A stretch of DNA of 64,000 nt from Chelativorans sp. YIM 93263 (GCF_028767125.1 NZ_JAKCWP010000011.1:1-64000); one strand, 5' to 3'; positions 18,034 through 28,599 are shown, numbered from the stretch's first letter. Translations and numbers: made by a program. The notes: generated by a model from the letters alone, not told the origin.

Positions 18034-20619
18034 TCACCCCTCTTTTTCAAGCATCTCTTTTACAACGGTTGCGAGCTGCTTGAGCGAGAACGGCTTTGGC
18101 AGGAAGCCGAAGATCGCGTCTGAAGGCAAGTTCTTGGCAAAGGCGTCTTCCGCATACCCGGAAACGAAGATGAATTTGATGTTCGGCTGGACCTTGCGCA
18201 ACTCCCCGAGAAGCGTGGGACCGTCCATCTCCGGCATGACCACGTCGGAGACCACGATATCGACTTTGCCATCGAGCTCATTGAAAATTTCCAGCGCTTC
18301 CGTGCCGGAGCTCGCCTCGTGCACCTCATAACCGCGGGAGGACAGCGCTCGCACGCCACCCATGCGCACTGCATCCTCGTCTTCCACCAGCAAGACGCGG
18401 GCCGAGCCGGACAGATCCCGGTTGGGGCCGGCAAGCTTCTGACCGTTCTCCGCCTCCTGGTTCGCCGCCTCCTGCTCGGCCTCGGTGGGAATATAACGCG
18501 GCAGGAAAATGCGGAATGTCGTCCCCTCGCCCATTGCGGAGTCGCAATAGATGAAACCGCCGGTCTGCTTCACGATGCCGTAAACCATTGAAAGACCGAG
18601 GCCGGTTCCCTTTCCGATCTCCTTTGTGGTGAAGAAGGGTTCGAAGATTTTCTTCTGCGTCTCCGCATCCATGCCCGTGCCGGTGTCTTCCACCTCCACG
18701 ACCGCGTAATCGGTCGGTGCCAACCCAGGATAATCCAGCTGCACGGCCTCGTCAGCCGTCACGTTGCGCGTGCGGATTGTCAGCGCACCACCTTCCGGCA
18801 TGGCGTCGCGGGCGTTGACAGCCAGATTGACGATCACCTGCTCGAATTGGCCGAGATCCACTTTCACCGGCCATAGGTCACGGCCGTGCTCGACCTGGAG
18901 CTTCACCTCGTTGCCGACCAGGCGTGAAAGCAGCATGCGCAGATCGGCAAGCACGTCCGTCAGGTTGAGCACTTCCGGCCGCAACGTCTGTCGCCGCGAG
19001 AAAGCCAGAAGCTGGCGTACGAGCGAAGCCGCGCGATTGGCATTCTGCTTGATGTTCATGATGTCCGGGAAAGACGGATCGGACGGCCGATGATTGGTGA
19101 GCAACAGGTCCGAGGCCATGATGATGGCCGTCAGCACGTTGTTGAAATCGTGCGCAATCCCGCCGGCGAGTTGACCGACCGCCTGCATTTTCTGACTCTG
19201 CGCCATCTGCGCTTCGAGCGCTTTCTGCTCCGTCGTCTCAACGGCGTAGACGATCGCGGCTTCCTCAGCGCCCTCGCTCGCTCCACCGCTGTGGTCGGCC
19301 ACGGCGTTGACGTAAAAGCGCATGTGGCGCTCTTCGTTGTCCGGCAGAACAGTGTCTATCGGCGCAATCTCGGCCTGGTGCTGCTTGGCCTTCTCCAGGG
19401 CAACGGCAAAGCCTTCGCGGTCACGCTCATGCATGACGGAATCGAGGCGGATGCGACGGTCGAGCGCGTCGCGGTCGACGACGCTGGAAAACAAGGAGAG
19501 GAACGGCGCGTTAGTGCGCAGGATGCGGCCATTGCTGTCCACGCTCGCAATCGCCATGGGGGTTGAGTTGAAGAAGCGTGTGAAGCGGACCTCGGAGGCG
19601 CGCAGATCGGCCGAGGCATCCTCGCCCTCCGTGCGGTTGAGCACGATGGTGCGCGTCGGGCCCGGCGTGCCGTCGCGGGTTGCCGTGACCCGGTGCATGA
19701 AGCGCACCGGCAAGATCTCGCCGTTGATCGTGGCGAGATCGAGATCGATGACAGCGTTGCGTGTCGTGCCCTCTTCCGCCTTGACCGACTGGATCAACGC
19801 CATGCCGTCGCCAGCGATGATATCGGGGAGCTTCAGCGCGCCCGGCACGAAACTGGCAAGGTCGACCCCAAGCCACTCTGCAAGCGTTGCGTTGATGTAT
19901 GTGACACGGCCATCGGCATCGGCCGCGAAAAAGCCGGCGGGCGCATGATCAAGGTGATCGATCGCCTTCTGCAGGTCGAGAAAGAAGCGCTCCTGCTCGG
20001 CACGCTCGTCTGATATATCCGTGATTGACCAGGCGGAAAGCGGCTTGCGTCGGCCCGGTACCTTGAAGCTGCGCGCCCAGGCGCGATACCAGCGCGCGCC
20101 CGGCTCCGCGCCGGGGCGGATGGGGCGGGAAAGGCGAAATTCACCGTCGCCGGAGCGCCCGTCGCGCAAACCGGCGGCCAGCCGTTCGATTGTGGGTGCT
20201 GCTTCGGAATTGTCGGACAGCATTGACTCGACCGTCTTCACGTCCGCAGCGGAGGTCGCACCGGTCAATTCCGCATAGGCGCGATTCGCATAGAGCGGCC
20301 GGCCCTTCCTATCCGTGACCAGAAGCCCCTCGTCCATCGAATCGATGAACGCCCTGGAGAGTTCGTCGCCGGTGGAGCGCGGGGCAATCTGTATGAAACC
20401 GATTGCGCTGGCGAAAAGATACCCGACCCCGATCATTGCCAGAACACCGAGAATCCCGAGCAGGAAGTCCTCACCCAGCCTGTCGTGGAAAAGCGCGAAC
20501 ACGAGTGCCGAGCCGGTAAGTACCGCGATGAAGATGATCAGCCGTGTGATAACACCGGGCCGCGTCCCCTGATCGATGACGGGTGCAGAGTCCATTTCGC
20601 CGCCATTTTGATTGGCCAT
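18034..20619 (-). CDS. cckA: Cell cycle histidine kinase CckA
   Basis: Hybrid kinase/phosphatase at the head of the CckA-ChpT-CtrA phosphorelay that controls the cell cycle in alphaproteobacteria. 861 aa from the chosen start. Two membrane helices (about 22-43 and 52-75), then PAS domains (first around residues 88-200, further ones to about 470), the phospho-acceptor His at about residue 490 in GGIAHDFNNVLTAI, an ATPase domain with FEPFFTTKEIGKGTGLGLSM, and a C-terminal receiver with Asp at about 792 in VVSDVVMPEMDG. The reading frame extends to 20859, but MANQNGGE at 20619 precedes the membrane segment at normal distance. Divergent from the FliO-like gene. No ctrA, chpT or divL lies in the window. 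Confidence 0.94.
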   Translation of the reverse strand: MANQNGGEMDSAPVIDQGTRPGVITRLIIFIAVLTGSALVFALFHDRLGEDFLLGILGVLAMIGVGYLFASAIGFIQIAPRSTGDELSRAFIDSMDEGLLVTDRKGRPLYANRAYAELTGATSAADVKTVESMLSDNSEAAPTIERLAAGLRDGRSGDGEFRLSRPIRPGAEPGARWYRAWARSFKVPGRRKPLSAWSITDISDERAEQERFFLDLQKAIDHLDHAPAGFFAADADGRVTYINATLAEWLGVDLASFVPGALKLPDIIAGDGMALIQSVKAEEGTTRNAVIDLDLATINGEILPVRFMHRVTATRDGTPGPTRTIVLNRTEGEDASADLRASEVRFTRFFNSTPMAIASVDSNGRILRTNAPFLSLFSSVVDRDALDRRIRLDSVMHERDREGFAVALEKAKQHQAEIAPIDTVLPDNEERHMRFYVNAVADHSGGASEGAEEAAIVYAVETTEQKALEAQMAQSQKMQAVGQLAGGIAHDFNNVLTAIIMASDLLLTNHRPSDPSFPDIMNIKQNANRAASLVRQLLAFSRRQTLRPEVLNLTDVLADLRMLLSRLVGNEVKLQVEHGRDLWPVKVDLGQFEQVIVNLAVNARDAMPEGGALTIRTRNVTADEAVQLDYPGLAPTDYAVVEVEDTGTGMDAETQKKIFEPFFTTKEIGKGTGLGLSMVYGIVKQTGGFIYCDSAMGEGTTFRIFLPRYIPTEAEQEAANQEAENGQKLAGPNRDLSGSARVLLVEDEDAVRMGGVRALSSRGYEVHEASSGTEALEIFNELDGKVDIVVSDVVMPEMDGPTLLGELRKVQPNIKFIFVSGYAEDAFAKNLPSDAIFGFLPKPFSLKQLATVVKEMLEKEG

Positions 20620-20807
20620 TCGCTTTCTGCCTGTCATGCCACCGCAAGGAGGCCCCAACTCTCTTCCCGCATATATCAGGGCTGTCACAGTGTGCAAGTT
20701 CGCGAGACCGGCCGGCCACAGCTCATCCGCGCGATGCCTTTTTATTTCCGTCTTGCCGTGTAACAAGCCGCTCCGTACTCTTTTATACAGCTGTTTGGAG
20801 AACCGCG

Positions 20808-21521
20808 ATGAGTGAACTGTTGGCGGGTGAAGGATATCTGACCGCGCTGCTTTGGACATTTGGCGCCCTTGCCCTTCTCGTCATCCTTCTTGTTGCGGTG
20901 CGCAGGATGCGCGGGTTCAACACAGGTTCGTTGATCTCCGGCGGGCGCGGGCGGTTGCCCCGCCTCGGTGTCGTCGAGGCCGCAGCCGTCGACAATCAGC
21001 GCCGCCTTGTACTCGTGCGGCGCGATAACGTGGAGCATCTGATTCTGATCGGTGGGCCGAGCGACATAGTCGTCGAGCCACAGATACAGCAGCCGCAGCC
21101 ATCCCGGCAGGCGCCCAAAGCTGCCGCACAAGTTGCACCTCCGGTTCAGCGGAGCGACCCCGCACCCGCTCGGCCGGCGCAGCCCCCCGCCCAGCAGTCT
21201 CCAGCTGCGCCTGCAGCCACTGCGAATAGTCCCGAGCGACGGGAGCCGAGCTTTACGGGTCAAACGCAACAGCGCGAGGCGCCCGTTACCCGCTCATCGA
21301 CCGCCGCCCAGGCGGCGACACCCTCACAAGCACAAAAACGGGTCGGCATGGAGCAAGAGCCTGCCGCTCCCGAGAGCAAAGAGGAGGTTTTGTTGAGGCA
21401 CGTCGACTTGTCGGTTGACGAGATCAAGAGCGTCGCGTCGAACGGAGGCACAGAGCCTTCGGTCGACGACGAAATGAGCCGGCTTCTGGACGAGATCTCG
21501 GAGCTGAAGGACAGAGGCTGA
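20808..21521 (+). CDS. FliO/MopB family protein
   Basis: 237 aa: one membrane helix near the N-terminus (LLWTFGALALLVILLVAV), then a small domain with RLGVVEAAAVDNQRRLVLVRRDNVEHLILIGGPSD, which is the FliO signature, then a long Pro/Ala/Gln-rich disordered tail. FliO proteins help assemble the flagellar export gate. There are no other flagellar genes here; the placement beside cckA is common in Rhizobiales, so a flagellar role is uncertain. TTTGGAG precedes the ATG at 20808. Confidence 0.8.
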   Translation: MSELLAGEGYLTALLWTFGALALLVILLVAVRRMRGFNTGSLISGGRGRLPRLGVVEAAAVDNQRRLVLVRRDNVEHLILIGGPSDIVVEPQIQQPQPSRQAPKAAAQVAPPVQRSDPAPARPAQPPAQQSPAAPAATANSPERREPSFTGQTQQREAPVTRSSTAAQAATPSQAQKRVGMEQEPAAPESKEEVLLRHVDLSVDEIKSVASNGGTEPSVDDEMSRLLDEISELKDRG

Positions 21522-21530
21522 CGCCCTGCC

Positions 21531-22895
21531 CTACTTCCCGGCTTTCTTTGCTGCCTCGAGTTTCTCGCGCATTTCGCGGCCGCGCCCTTCCTTTGTCGCC
21601 TGGCGCGCCCGGCCAAAAACGAGCGCGTCGTCCGGAACATCGTCGGTAACGACGCTGCCCGATGCCACGTAGGCCCCTGCGCCGATCGTCAACGGCGCGA
21701 CCAGAGATGAATTCGTGCCAATAAAGGCTCCGGCTCCGATTTCCGTGCGATGTTTGTTGAAGCCGTCATAATTGCAGGTGATCGTGCCGGCGCCGATATT
21801 CGCTTTCTCGCCCACCACGGCGTCACCGATATAGGCTAGGTGGGGCACCTTCGCGCCCGGCTCGATTCGCGACTTTTTCACCTCGCAGAAATTGCCGATC
21901 TTGGCGTTCTCCATGATCCGGGCCTGCGGCCGCAGCCGCGCGAACGGACCGATTTCCGCGCCCGCTTCGATCACCGCACCTTCGAAATGGCAAAATGCGT
22001 GGATCTGCGCACCTTCGCCGACGCGAACGCCCGGCCCGAACCAAACGTTCGGCTCGACAACGGTATCGGCGCCGATGTCTGTGTCATAGGAAAGATATAC
22101 GGTTTCCGGCGCGATCAGCGTCACGCCATCGAGCATCAATTGGAAGCGCCTTCTTGACTGCCAGATGGCTTCGGCCTCGGCCAATTCGGCGCGGTTATTG
22201 ATGCCTAGCGCATCCTCGAAGGAGGCTTCCACCGCAGCGACCGACAGCCCCTTCTGATTCGCGACTTCCACAATATCCGTGAGATAATATTCACCCTTGG
22301 CGTTCTGATTGCCGATGCTATCCAGCAGGTCGATCGCATGCCTGCCGGCAATAGCCATCATGCCTGCATTGCAGAATGTGATCCGCCGCTCTTCTTCCGA
22401 GCAATCCTTGTCCTCCCGAATCGCCGCCAACACACCCTTATTCTCGATCAAGCGCCCATAGCCATTCGGCCGGTCTGTGCGGAATCCCATAATGGCAACA
22501 TCCACGCCGCCGGAAAGACGCGCACGCAAGGCGGAAAGCGCTTCCGGCGCAACCAGAGGCGTGTCCCCGAACATGACCAACACATCATCATAGCCGCGTT
22601 CGATGGCGGGCCGTGTGGCAAGTACCGCATGCGCGGTGCCAAGGCGCTCTTCCTGGGTAAACGCTTCAGGTATTTCATCACCGTCCGAGAAAGCCGCCAC
22701 GGCCGCGCGGACGTGCTCAGCGCCGCTGCCGATTACAACGGCCAGCGCGTCGGCGCCCGCCGCCCTTGCGGTGTTCATCACATGGCCTACCATCTCCAGC
22801 CCGGCGATTTTATGCAGCACCTTCGGCAGGTTGCTTTTCATGCGGGTGCCCTCGCCGGCGGCGAGAATGACGGCGAGGCAGCTACGTGTCGTCAT
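21531..22895 (-). CDS. glmU: Bifunctional GlcNAc-1-P uridylyltransferase / GlcN-1-P acetyltransferase
   Basis: Makes UDP-GlcNAc for peptidoglycan and lipopolysaccharide. 454 aa. The N-terminal pyrophosphorylase domain starts with [20 protein letters not shown] and includes MFGDTPLV; the C-terminal left-handed beta-helix acetyltransferase has [18 protein letters not shown] and the conserved Lys-His in FNKHRTEIG. Convergent with the FliO-like gene, 9 bp apart. glmS is not next to it. Confidence 0.97.
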   Translation of the reverse strand: MTTRSCLAVILAAGEGTRMKSNLPKVLHKIAGLEMVGHVMNTARAAGADALAVVIGSGAEHVRAAVAAFSDGDEIPEAFTQEERLGTAHAVLATRPAIERGYDDVLVMFGDTPLVAPEALSALRARLSGGVDVAIMGFRTDRPNGYGRLIENKGVLAAIREDKDCSEEERRITFCNAGMMAIAGRHAIDLLDSIGNQNAKGEYYLTDIVEVANQKGLSVAAVEASFEDALGINNRAELAEAEAIWQSRRRFQLMLDGVTLIAPETVYLSYDTDIGADTVVEPNVWFGPGVRVGEGAQIHAFCHFEGAVIEAGAEIGPFARLRPQARIMENAKIGNFCEVKKSRIEPGAKVPHLAYIGDAVVGEKANIGAGTITCNYDGFNKHRTEIGAGAFIGTNSSLVAPLTIGAGAYVASGSVVTDDVPDDALVFGRARQATKEGRGREMREKLEAAKKAGK

Positions 22896-22963
22896 GAGTA
22901 TCTGGTCCGTACGTCTCTTGCAGAATCAAGTTGATCTGTAGCACTGCGCCGCGCAGGCTCCAA

Positions 22964-23701
22964 TCAGCCAAGCCGGCCGAGAGCGGGAAATGCCTCCAAA
23001 AGCCAGAACGCCATACTCTCCATTCCTCCAGTCAGGAACAGGACACCGGCGAGGACCAGAAGGCCGCCCATTACTTTTTCCACCCGGCCCAGGTGCACCC
23101 GGAAACGCTTCAAAAACCGCATGAACGCGTCGGAAAACATTGCCGCAATGAGGAAGGGTATGCCTAGCCCCGCTGAATAGACACCCAGCATCAACGCCCC
23201 CTCACCCACTGTGTCGCGCCCGCCCGCCAGCGTCAGAATCGGGCCAAGGACCGGGCCGATGCAGGGCGTCCATCCGAAAGCAAAGGCAAGCCCCATGACA
23301 TAAGCCGCTCCCAGACTGGCTGGATGGCCGCCAGCTTGAAAGCGTGCTTCGCGCGACAGGAACGGGATTCGTATGATCCCCAGGAAGTTAAGCCCCATCA
23401 AGATGATAACGACACCGGCAACCATCGCAAGCTCGCGCTGCCAAGCGCGCAAGATCGCACCCATTGTGGAAGCCCCTGCCCCCAAAGCGATAAAGACGGT
23501 CGAAAACCCGATCACGAACGCAAGTGCTGCGGCCAGAAGGGCCAACCGCGTGTTGCCCGGTGTCTCGGCCTTGCGGAAATCATCCACCGAAACGCCCGCC
23601 ATATAGCAAAGGTATGGCGGGACCAGAGGCAACACACATGGGGATAGAAATGAAATCGCACCCGCAAACAGCGCGCTCGTATAGCCGATATCAATCGCCA
23701 T
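22964..23701 (-). CDS. ccdA: Cytochrome c biogenesis protein CcdA
   Basis: Inner-membrane thiol-disulfide transporter that passes electrons from thioredoxin to periplasmic partners in cytochrome c maturation. 245 aa with about six membrane helices and the conserved cysteine helix SFLSPCVLPLVPPYLCYMAG; the second conserved Cys is in GWTPCIGPVLGP. Same strand as glmU, 68 bp upstream of it. No thioredoxin-like partner gene is adjacent. Confidence 0.93.
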   Translation of the reverse strand: MAIDIGYTSALFAGAISFLSPCVLPLVPPYLCYMAGVSVDDFRKAETPGNTRLALLAAALAFVIGFSTVFIALGAGASTMGAILRAWQRELAMVAGVVIILMGLNFLGIIRIPFLSREARFQAGGHPASLGAAYVMGLAFAFGWTPCIGPVLGPILTLAGGRDTVGEGALMLGVYSAGLGIPFLIAAMFSDAFMRFLKRFRVHLGRVEKVMGGLLVLAGVLFLTGGMESMAFWLLEAFPALGRLG

Positions 23702-23908
23702 ATACCCTTTTCCTGCCGTCGTACTCTCGGCTCACATATAACCGCGGGGCGGCACATGCTCCAATCACCATCTCGTGGCATACCGCCGCAGCGCCATCGT
23801 CCTCCCAAAAAACCTCAACCGACCGACAATCCGCGCCTTTTCCAGTTGACCAAAGAAATCCACCTCACTATGTTCCGCCGCACTTCAAGAGGCCGACACG
23901 CCTTGCTC

Positions 23909-23984
23909 GAGCGCGTAGCTCAGTTGGTAGAGCAACTGACTTTTAATCAGTAGGTCCAGGGTTCGAGCCCCTGCGCGCTCACCA
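23909..23984 (+). tRNA. tRNA-Lys (anticodon TTT)
   Basis: Folds as a full cloverleaf by hand: acceptor GAGCGCG / CGCGCTC, D stem GCTC / GAGC, anticodon stem ACTGA / TCAGT with loop CTTTTAA (anticodon TTT), T arm CAGGG-TTCGAGC-CCCTG, discriminator A and an encoded CCA. 76 nt. I see no integrase or repeated tRNA end on either side, so it does not appear to be used as an integration site. Confidence 0.97.
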
Positions 23985-24201
23985 GAAGATCGAGAAATAC
24001 AACATTTTGGCTTTGGGAGCGGCGGAGACAATCTGCCCGCTGCTCATCCGTGCTAAGCCCGCCATTGCGAGCGCCTGGGCACGGTCGCCCATTGCCTCCG
24101 CCTAGCACAACCAATCTCTCTCCCATGACCCTAGTCGCTGTTTGCGATCGGAACTCTGCCTTTCAGGAGCCGTTTTCATTCCTTTAGCAAAGGGGCTCAT
24201 G

Positions 24202-24678
24202 ATGACGGATCCACTCTTCTTCGACAGTTGGATGGGGCTTCTGCGAACGCTGATTGTCGGTTCGGCCGCCTATTTCCTGCTCATCCTGTTGCTCAGGGCT
24301 TCGGGCAAGCGCACCTTGAGCAAGATGAACGCGTTCGATTTTGTAATCACCGTGGCATTGGGCTCGACGCTTGCGACGGTGCTTCTCAACAAGAGCGTTC
24401 CCCTCGCGGAGGGTGTCATAGCACTTGCGCTGCTTATCTATCTGCAGTGGGCCATCACGTGGAGCTCGGTGCGTTTCGATCGAATCCAGGGAGTGGTGAA
24501 GGCTGAGCCAACTCTACTGGTCAGGGATGGAGAATACCTGGAAAATGCAATGCAGCGTCAACGCGTGACACGAGAAGAGATATTGGCCGCGGTGAGGCAA
24601 AGCGGCAAAGCTGAAATTTCCGCAGTCGATTTGGTCGTGCTTGAGACCGACGGGTCGTTGAGCGTCATTCCGCGTTAG
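24202..24678 (+). CDS. DUF421 family membrane protein (YetF-like)
   Basis: 158 aa. Three membrane helices in the first 90 residues (YFLLILLLR, FVITVALGSTLATVLL, EGVIALALLIYLQWAI), then a cytoplasmic DUF421 domain with PTLLVRDGEYLENAMQRQRV, EEILAAVRQSG and DLVVLETDGSLSVIPR. The conserved RASGKRTLSKMNAFDFVITV marks the YetF/YcaP-like family. Function is unknown; B. subtilis members affect sporulation. AAAGGGG upstream supports the start at 24199 or 24202 (two Met codons). Confidence 0.88.
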   Translation: MTDPLFFDSWMGLLRTLIVGSAAYFLLILLLRASGKRTLSKMNAFDFVITVALGSTLATVLLNKSVPLAEGVIALALLIYLQWAITWSSVRFDRIQGVVKAEPTLLVRDGEYLENAMQRQRVTREEILAAVRQSGKAEISAVDLVVLETDGSLSVIPR

Positions 24679-24902
24679 CCGCTGCGCCAGATGCTCGCCT
24701 CGTATTATCGATGTACAGCCAGCCCAGCGAGAGCGACGGGACGGCCACTTTCAGTCAGCAAGGTTCAGAGGCGAGCCCCTGCGCGTTTTCGAGAGCTTCG
24801 GGCTGGGTTTCTTCTGAACTCCCCAGTATCGCTGGAACATATGCATGGACCCGACGTTCGCTTCGTGGAGCCGGCGGCGCCGGTTATAAATCGGAGATTG
24901 GG

Positions 24903-24980
24903 ATGATACGCGGACTGATTCTTTGGCTTCTGGGTGTGCCACTGGTGGTCATTATCTTGCTTTATCTGTTTGTATTTTAG
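24903..24980 (+). CDS. Putative 25-aa membrane peptide
   Basis: Short frame ATG to TAG coding 25 residues, almost all hydrophobic after an Arg at position 3 (start MIRGLILWLLGVP, end LLYLFVF), so one membrane helix. A GGAGA ribosome site stands 7 bases before the ATG, and the gene has its own space between the DUF421 gene and nnr. Similar short peptides are annotated in other Rhizobiales genomes as hypothetical proteins, from memory. Its role is unknown. Confidence 0.5.
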   Translation: MIRGLILWLLGVPLVVIILLYLFVF

Positions 24981-25003
24981 GCCCGTGGACGGCGGGTAGA
25001 GCT

Positions 25004-26512
25004 TCACGGCTCGCCGAGACAGCGCCTGATCGCTTCCGGCAATTTTTCCGGCAAATCCTCTGCAATGAGTCCCGGACCGACAGTTCCTCCGGCATCAGCG
25101 TGCAGAAAAACTGCGGCGCAGGCGGCCTCGAATGCCGGCATGCCCTGACCGAGCAGACCGGCGATCATGCCTGATAGAACGTCGCCGGAACCGGCGGTCG
25201 CGAGATAAGGCGTGGCGTTGGCGTTGATAGCGGCGTGTGCGTCCGGCGCGGCAATGACGGTATCGCTGCCCTTCAGCACTACGATAGCCTTCGTGCGCAC
25301 GGCAGCCTGACGCGCCTTGTCCAACTTTGAGAGCTGTTCGTCGGCCGCAAGATCCGGAAACAGCCGTGCAAACTCGCCCATATGCGGCGTCAGAACCAGT
25401 TTTGCCGTGCTGTTTTCAGCGGCCGCCGTCAGCTGCTCGGGTGCGGCGGCGTAGGCCGTAATTCCATCGGCATCGAGCACGAGATGCGCAGGCTTATTCT
25501 CTCCGCCGGGTTTCAGTGTCATCTCGGCAAAGACGCGCACCTTTTCGACCACGCCAAAACCGGGGCCAAGTACAATCGCGGCGGGGTGGCGCTCGCGCAG
25601 GAAAGCCGAAAAGTCGTTTTGGTCCTCCGTTCGGTGCAACATGATTGAGGTGAGATGCATCGCATTCACCGCAAGCGCAGCGGATGGGGAAAGCAGGGTG
25701 ACAGCCCCGGCGCCGATCCGTGCCGCGCCAAGTGCGGCAAGGCGAGCCGCTCCGGTTGTCGTCGGGCCTCCCGAAAATACGGCGACATGCCCACGCTGAT
25801 ATTTGTGCGTATCGGCCGCGGGGCGCGGAAAGGATGAGCTCCAGAGCGCCGGTGTGTTTTCAAAGCAGGTCGGGCGGGCCGACGTCAGAACCTCCGCGCG
25901 GATTCCGATATCAGATACAACCGTTTCGCCACAGAAGTGCCTGCCAGGCTGAAGGAGGTGACCGGGTTTCTTGCGGAAAAAGGTAATCGTAAGCGTGCAG
26001 GGTGCGGCGATGCCGAGCACGGCCCCGCTCTCCCCCGAAATGCCGGATGGAAGATCGACCGCCACGATCGGGTCTTTGCTCGCACCCGCCTTCTCCAACG
26101 CCTGCGCGTACCCCCCCTCCACAGACCGGGACAACCCGGCGCCGAAGAGCGCGTCGACAATAACTCGGCCTGCTTCCGGTTCGAAGGTTTCAAGCGCGCG
26201 AGGTTCAACCGGGCAAGCAGCGGCGGCGCGCCCGGCGTCTGTGCCCTGGCGGGGTTCTGCCTGACGCCAAAGGCGAACATTCACGCCGCGCTCGTGCAGC
26301 ATGCGCGCGACCACGTAGCCGTCACCGCCATTATTTCCAGGACCACACAGAATATCGCAGCCTGCCGCCTCGGGATAACGGGCGAGAATCTCCGCTGTCA
26401 CCTCGGCGCCGGCGTTGTGCATCAGCCCGTAACTGTCGAAAGGGCCCGTTTGCGCGGCGAAGCGATCGGCCCAGCCCATTTCCCGAGGGGTCAATATCTC
26501 GTGCATGGTCAT
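25004..26512 (-). CDS. nnr: Bifunctional NAD(P)H-hydrate epimerase / ADP-dependent dehydratase
   Basis: Repairs hydrated NADH and NADPH (NADHX, NADPHX). 502 aa, both domains fused as usual in bacteria. The N-terminal epimerase (about 1-215) has LCGPGNNGGDGYVVARML and the Asp in IVDALFGAGLSR; the C-terminal ribokinase-like dehydratase (about 230-500) has VLTPHMGEFARLFPD and TAGSGDVLSGMIAGLLGQG. The start is divergent from glnB, with about 280 bp of control DNA between. Confidence 0.95.
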   Translation of the reverse strand: MTMHEILTPREMGWADRFAAQTGPFDSYGLMHNAGAEVTAEILARYPEAAGCDILCGPGNNGGDGYVVARMLHERGVNVRLWRQAEPRQGTDAGRAAAACPVEPRALETFEPEAGRVIVDALFGAGLSRSVEGGYAQALEKAGASKDPIVAVDLPSGISGESGAVLGIAAPCTLTITFFRKKPGHLLQPGRHFCGETVVSDIGIRAEVLTSARPTCFENTPALWSSSFPRPAADTHKYQRGHVAVFSGGPTTTGAARLAALGAARIGAGAVTLLSPSAALAVNAMHLTSIMLHRTEDQNDFSAFLRERHPAAIVLGPGFGVVEKVRVFAEMTLKPGGENKPAHLVLDADGITAYAAAPEQLTAAAENSTAKLVLTPHMGEFARLFPDLAADEQLSKLDKARQAAVRTKAIVVLKGSDTVIAAPDAHAAINANATPYLATAGSGDVLSGMIAGLLGQGMPAFEAACAAVFLHADAGGTVGPGLIAEDLPEKLPEAIRRCLGEP

Positions 26513-26701
26513 CTCCCGAGCACCATATTGCCGGCTAGATGGGCGGCCGTAAATGCGAACGCCACTCTGCCTATTATTTTTGCATGATGCACATATTATG
26601 ATCAGGCGTTAGACTGCGCTGTCCGCTACCGGTGCCATCCAGGCATCCAAGAACCAAACCGGTTGCCCCGCCGGCGCGGAAAGAGAACGGGACAATGCGC
26701 T

Positions 26702-26723
26702 CAACCGGCCAGTGAGCCGGTTG
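26702..26723. promoter_or_regulatory. Inverted repeat overlapping the glnB sigma-54 promoter
   Basis: Perfect 8-bp arms CAACCGGC / GCCGGTTG with a 6-base loop. The right arm overlaps the -24 element of the sigma-54 promoter at 26721. It could be a binding site that hides the promoter or may be chance; no family is assigned. Confidence 0.4.
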
Positions 26724-26737
26724 GCATGGTTCCTGCA
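26721..26737 (+). promoter_or_regulatory. Sigma-54 promoter of glnB-glnA
   Basis: TTGGCATGGTTCCTGCA fits the -24/-12 consensus TTGGCACGGNNNTTGCW at all but two positions, with GG and GC ten bases apart as required. It ends 60 bp before the glnB start, so transcription should begin near 26748. Activation by NtrC, encoded at 146-1615, is the known pattern for glnB-glnA; I could not pick out a convincing NtrC site upstream by eye. Confidence 0.85.
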
Positions 26738-26775
26738 TAGGAATGAACGAAGCGGGATCGAACCCGCTTTTCTAG

Positions 26776-27135
<360 letters not shown>

Positions 27136-27189
27136 CCCGGCCAACCGACCGATTGCCGAAAGAATATCAGCGACAGGGGTTTTTAATAC

Positions 27190-28599
27190 ATGACCACAGC
27201 ACAGGACCTGATCGAGAAGATCAAGGATGAAGAGATCAAGTTCGTCGATCTGCGTTTTACCGATCCCAAGGGGAAGATGCAGCACGTGACAATGGACGCC
27301 GGTGAGGTTGACGAGGACATGTTCGCCGACGGCGTCATGTTTGATGGTTCCTCAATCGCCGGCTGGAAAGCTATTAACGAGTCCGACATGGTCCTGATGC
27401 CGGACACGGAAACAGCGCATGTGGACCCGTTTTATGCGCAGTCCACATTGGCCATCGTCTGCGATATCCTCGATCCCGTCTCGGGCGAGGCCTACAACCG
27501 CGACCCGCGCGGCACGGCCAAGAAGGCGGAAGCCTATCTGAAGGCCGAAGGAATTGGCGATACGGCCTTTTTCGGACCAGAGGCCGAATTCTTCATCTTC
27601 GATGACGTCCGCTACAAAGCAGATCCTTACAACACGGGCTTCAAGCTCGATTCCACCGAGCTTCCCTCCAATGACGATACGTCTTACGAAACAGGCAATC
27701 TGGGCCACCGCCCGCGGATAAAGGGCGGATATTTTCCGGTTCCGCCGGTCGACTCCGCTCAGGATATGCGTTCCGAAATGCTTTCCGTCCTGACCGAAAT
27801 GGGCGTGACGGTCGAGAAGCACCACCACGAGGTGGCGGCCGCGCAGCACGAGCTAGGCATCAAGTTCGATACTTTGACGCGCAACGCCGACAAGATGCAG
27901 ATCTACAAGTATGTGGTTCACCAGGTCGCGAACGCCTACGGCAAAACGGCCACCTTCATGCCCAAGCCGGTCTTTGGGGACAACGGATCGGGCATGCATG
28001 TGCACCAGTCGATCTGGAAAGAGGGCAAGCCGACTTTTGCCGGCAACGAGTATGCCGGGTTGTCCGAGTCCTGCCTTTACTATATCGGCGGCATCATCAA
28101 ACATGCCCGGGCACTCAATGCCTTCACGAACCCGACCACCAACTCCTACAAGCGTCTGGTGCCCGGCTTCGAGGCGCCGGTGCTGCTCGCCTATTCGGGG
28201 CGGAACCGCTCGGCTTCCTGCCGCATTCCGTTCGGTTCTTCGCCGAAGGCCAAGCGCATGGAGGTCCGCTTCCCCGATGCCACCGCGAATCCCTACCTTG
28301 CTTTCGCAGCCATGCTGATGGCCGGCCTCGACGGCATCAAGAACAAGATCCATCCGGGCGATGCCATGGACAAGGATCTTTACGATCTGCCACCCAAGGA
28401 ACTGAAGGACATTCCGACGGTTTGCGGCTCGTTGCGCGAAGCGATGGTAAATCTCGACCAGGATCGCGGCTTCCTGAAAGCCGGCGGCGTATTCGACGAT
28501 GACCAGATCGACGCATATATCGAGCTCAAGATGGCCGAGGTGCTGCGCTTCGAGATGACACCGCATCCGGTCGAGTTCGATATGTACTATTCCGCGTAA
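27190..28599 (+). CDS. glnA: Glutamine synthetase type I
   Basis: Forms glutamine from glutamate, ammonia and ATP; the main ammonia-assimilating enzyme. 469 aa, dodecameric GSI type. Visible: [11 protein letters not shown], the metal-binding [18 protein letters not shown], and the ATP-site stretch [16 protein letters not shown]. The Tyr that GlnE adenylylates lies in [12 protein letters not shown], so it should be switched off covalently when nitrogen is ample. Co-transcribed with glnB and closed by a strong terminator at 28631. Confidence 0.98.
   Translation: MTTAQDLIEKIKDEEIKFVDLRFTDPKGKMQHVTMDAGEVDEDMFADGVMFDGSSIAGWKAINESDMVLMPDTETAHVDPFYAQSTLAIVCDILDPVSGEAYNRDPRGTAKKAEAYLKAEGIGDTAFFGPEAEFFIFDDVRYKADPYNTGFKLDSTELPSNDDTSYETGNLGHRPRIKGGYFPVPPVDSAQDMRSEMLSVLTEMGVTVEKHHHEVAAAQHELGIKFDTLTRNADKMQIYKYVVHQVANAYGKTATFMPKPVFGDNGSGMHVHQSIWKEGKPTFAGNEYAGLSESCLYYIGGIIKHARALNAFTNPTTNSYKRLVPGFEAPVLLAYSGRNRSASCRIPFGSSPKAKRMEVRFPDATANPYLAFAAMLMAGLDGIKNKIHPGDAMDKDLYDLPPKELKDIPTVCGSLREAMVNLDQDRGFLKAGGVFDDDQIDAYIELKMAEVLRFEMTPHPVEFDMYYSA

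Noticed and set aside
23909-23984. tRNA-Lys as an integration site
   Set aside because: No integrase gene and no repeated tRNA 3' end in the surrounding kilobases.
26581-26640. Possible NtrC sites upstream of the glnB promoter
   Set aside because: Only loose half-sites (GGTGCC, TGCGCT) with wrong spacing; not enough to claim.
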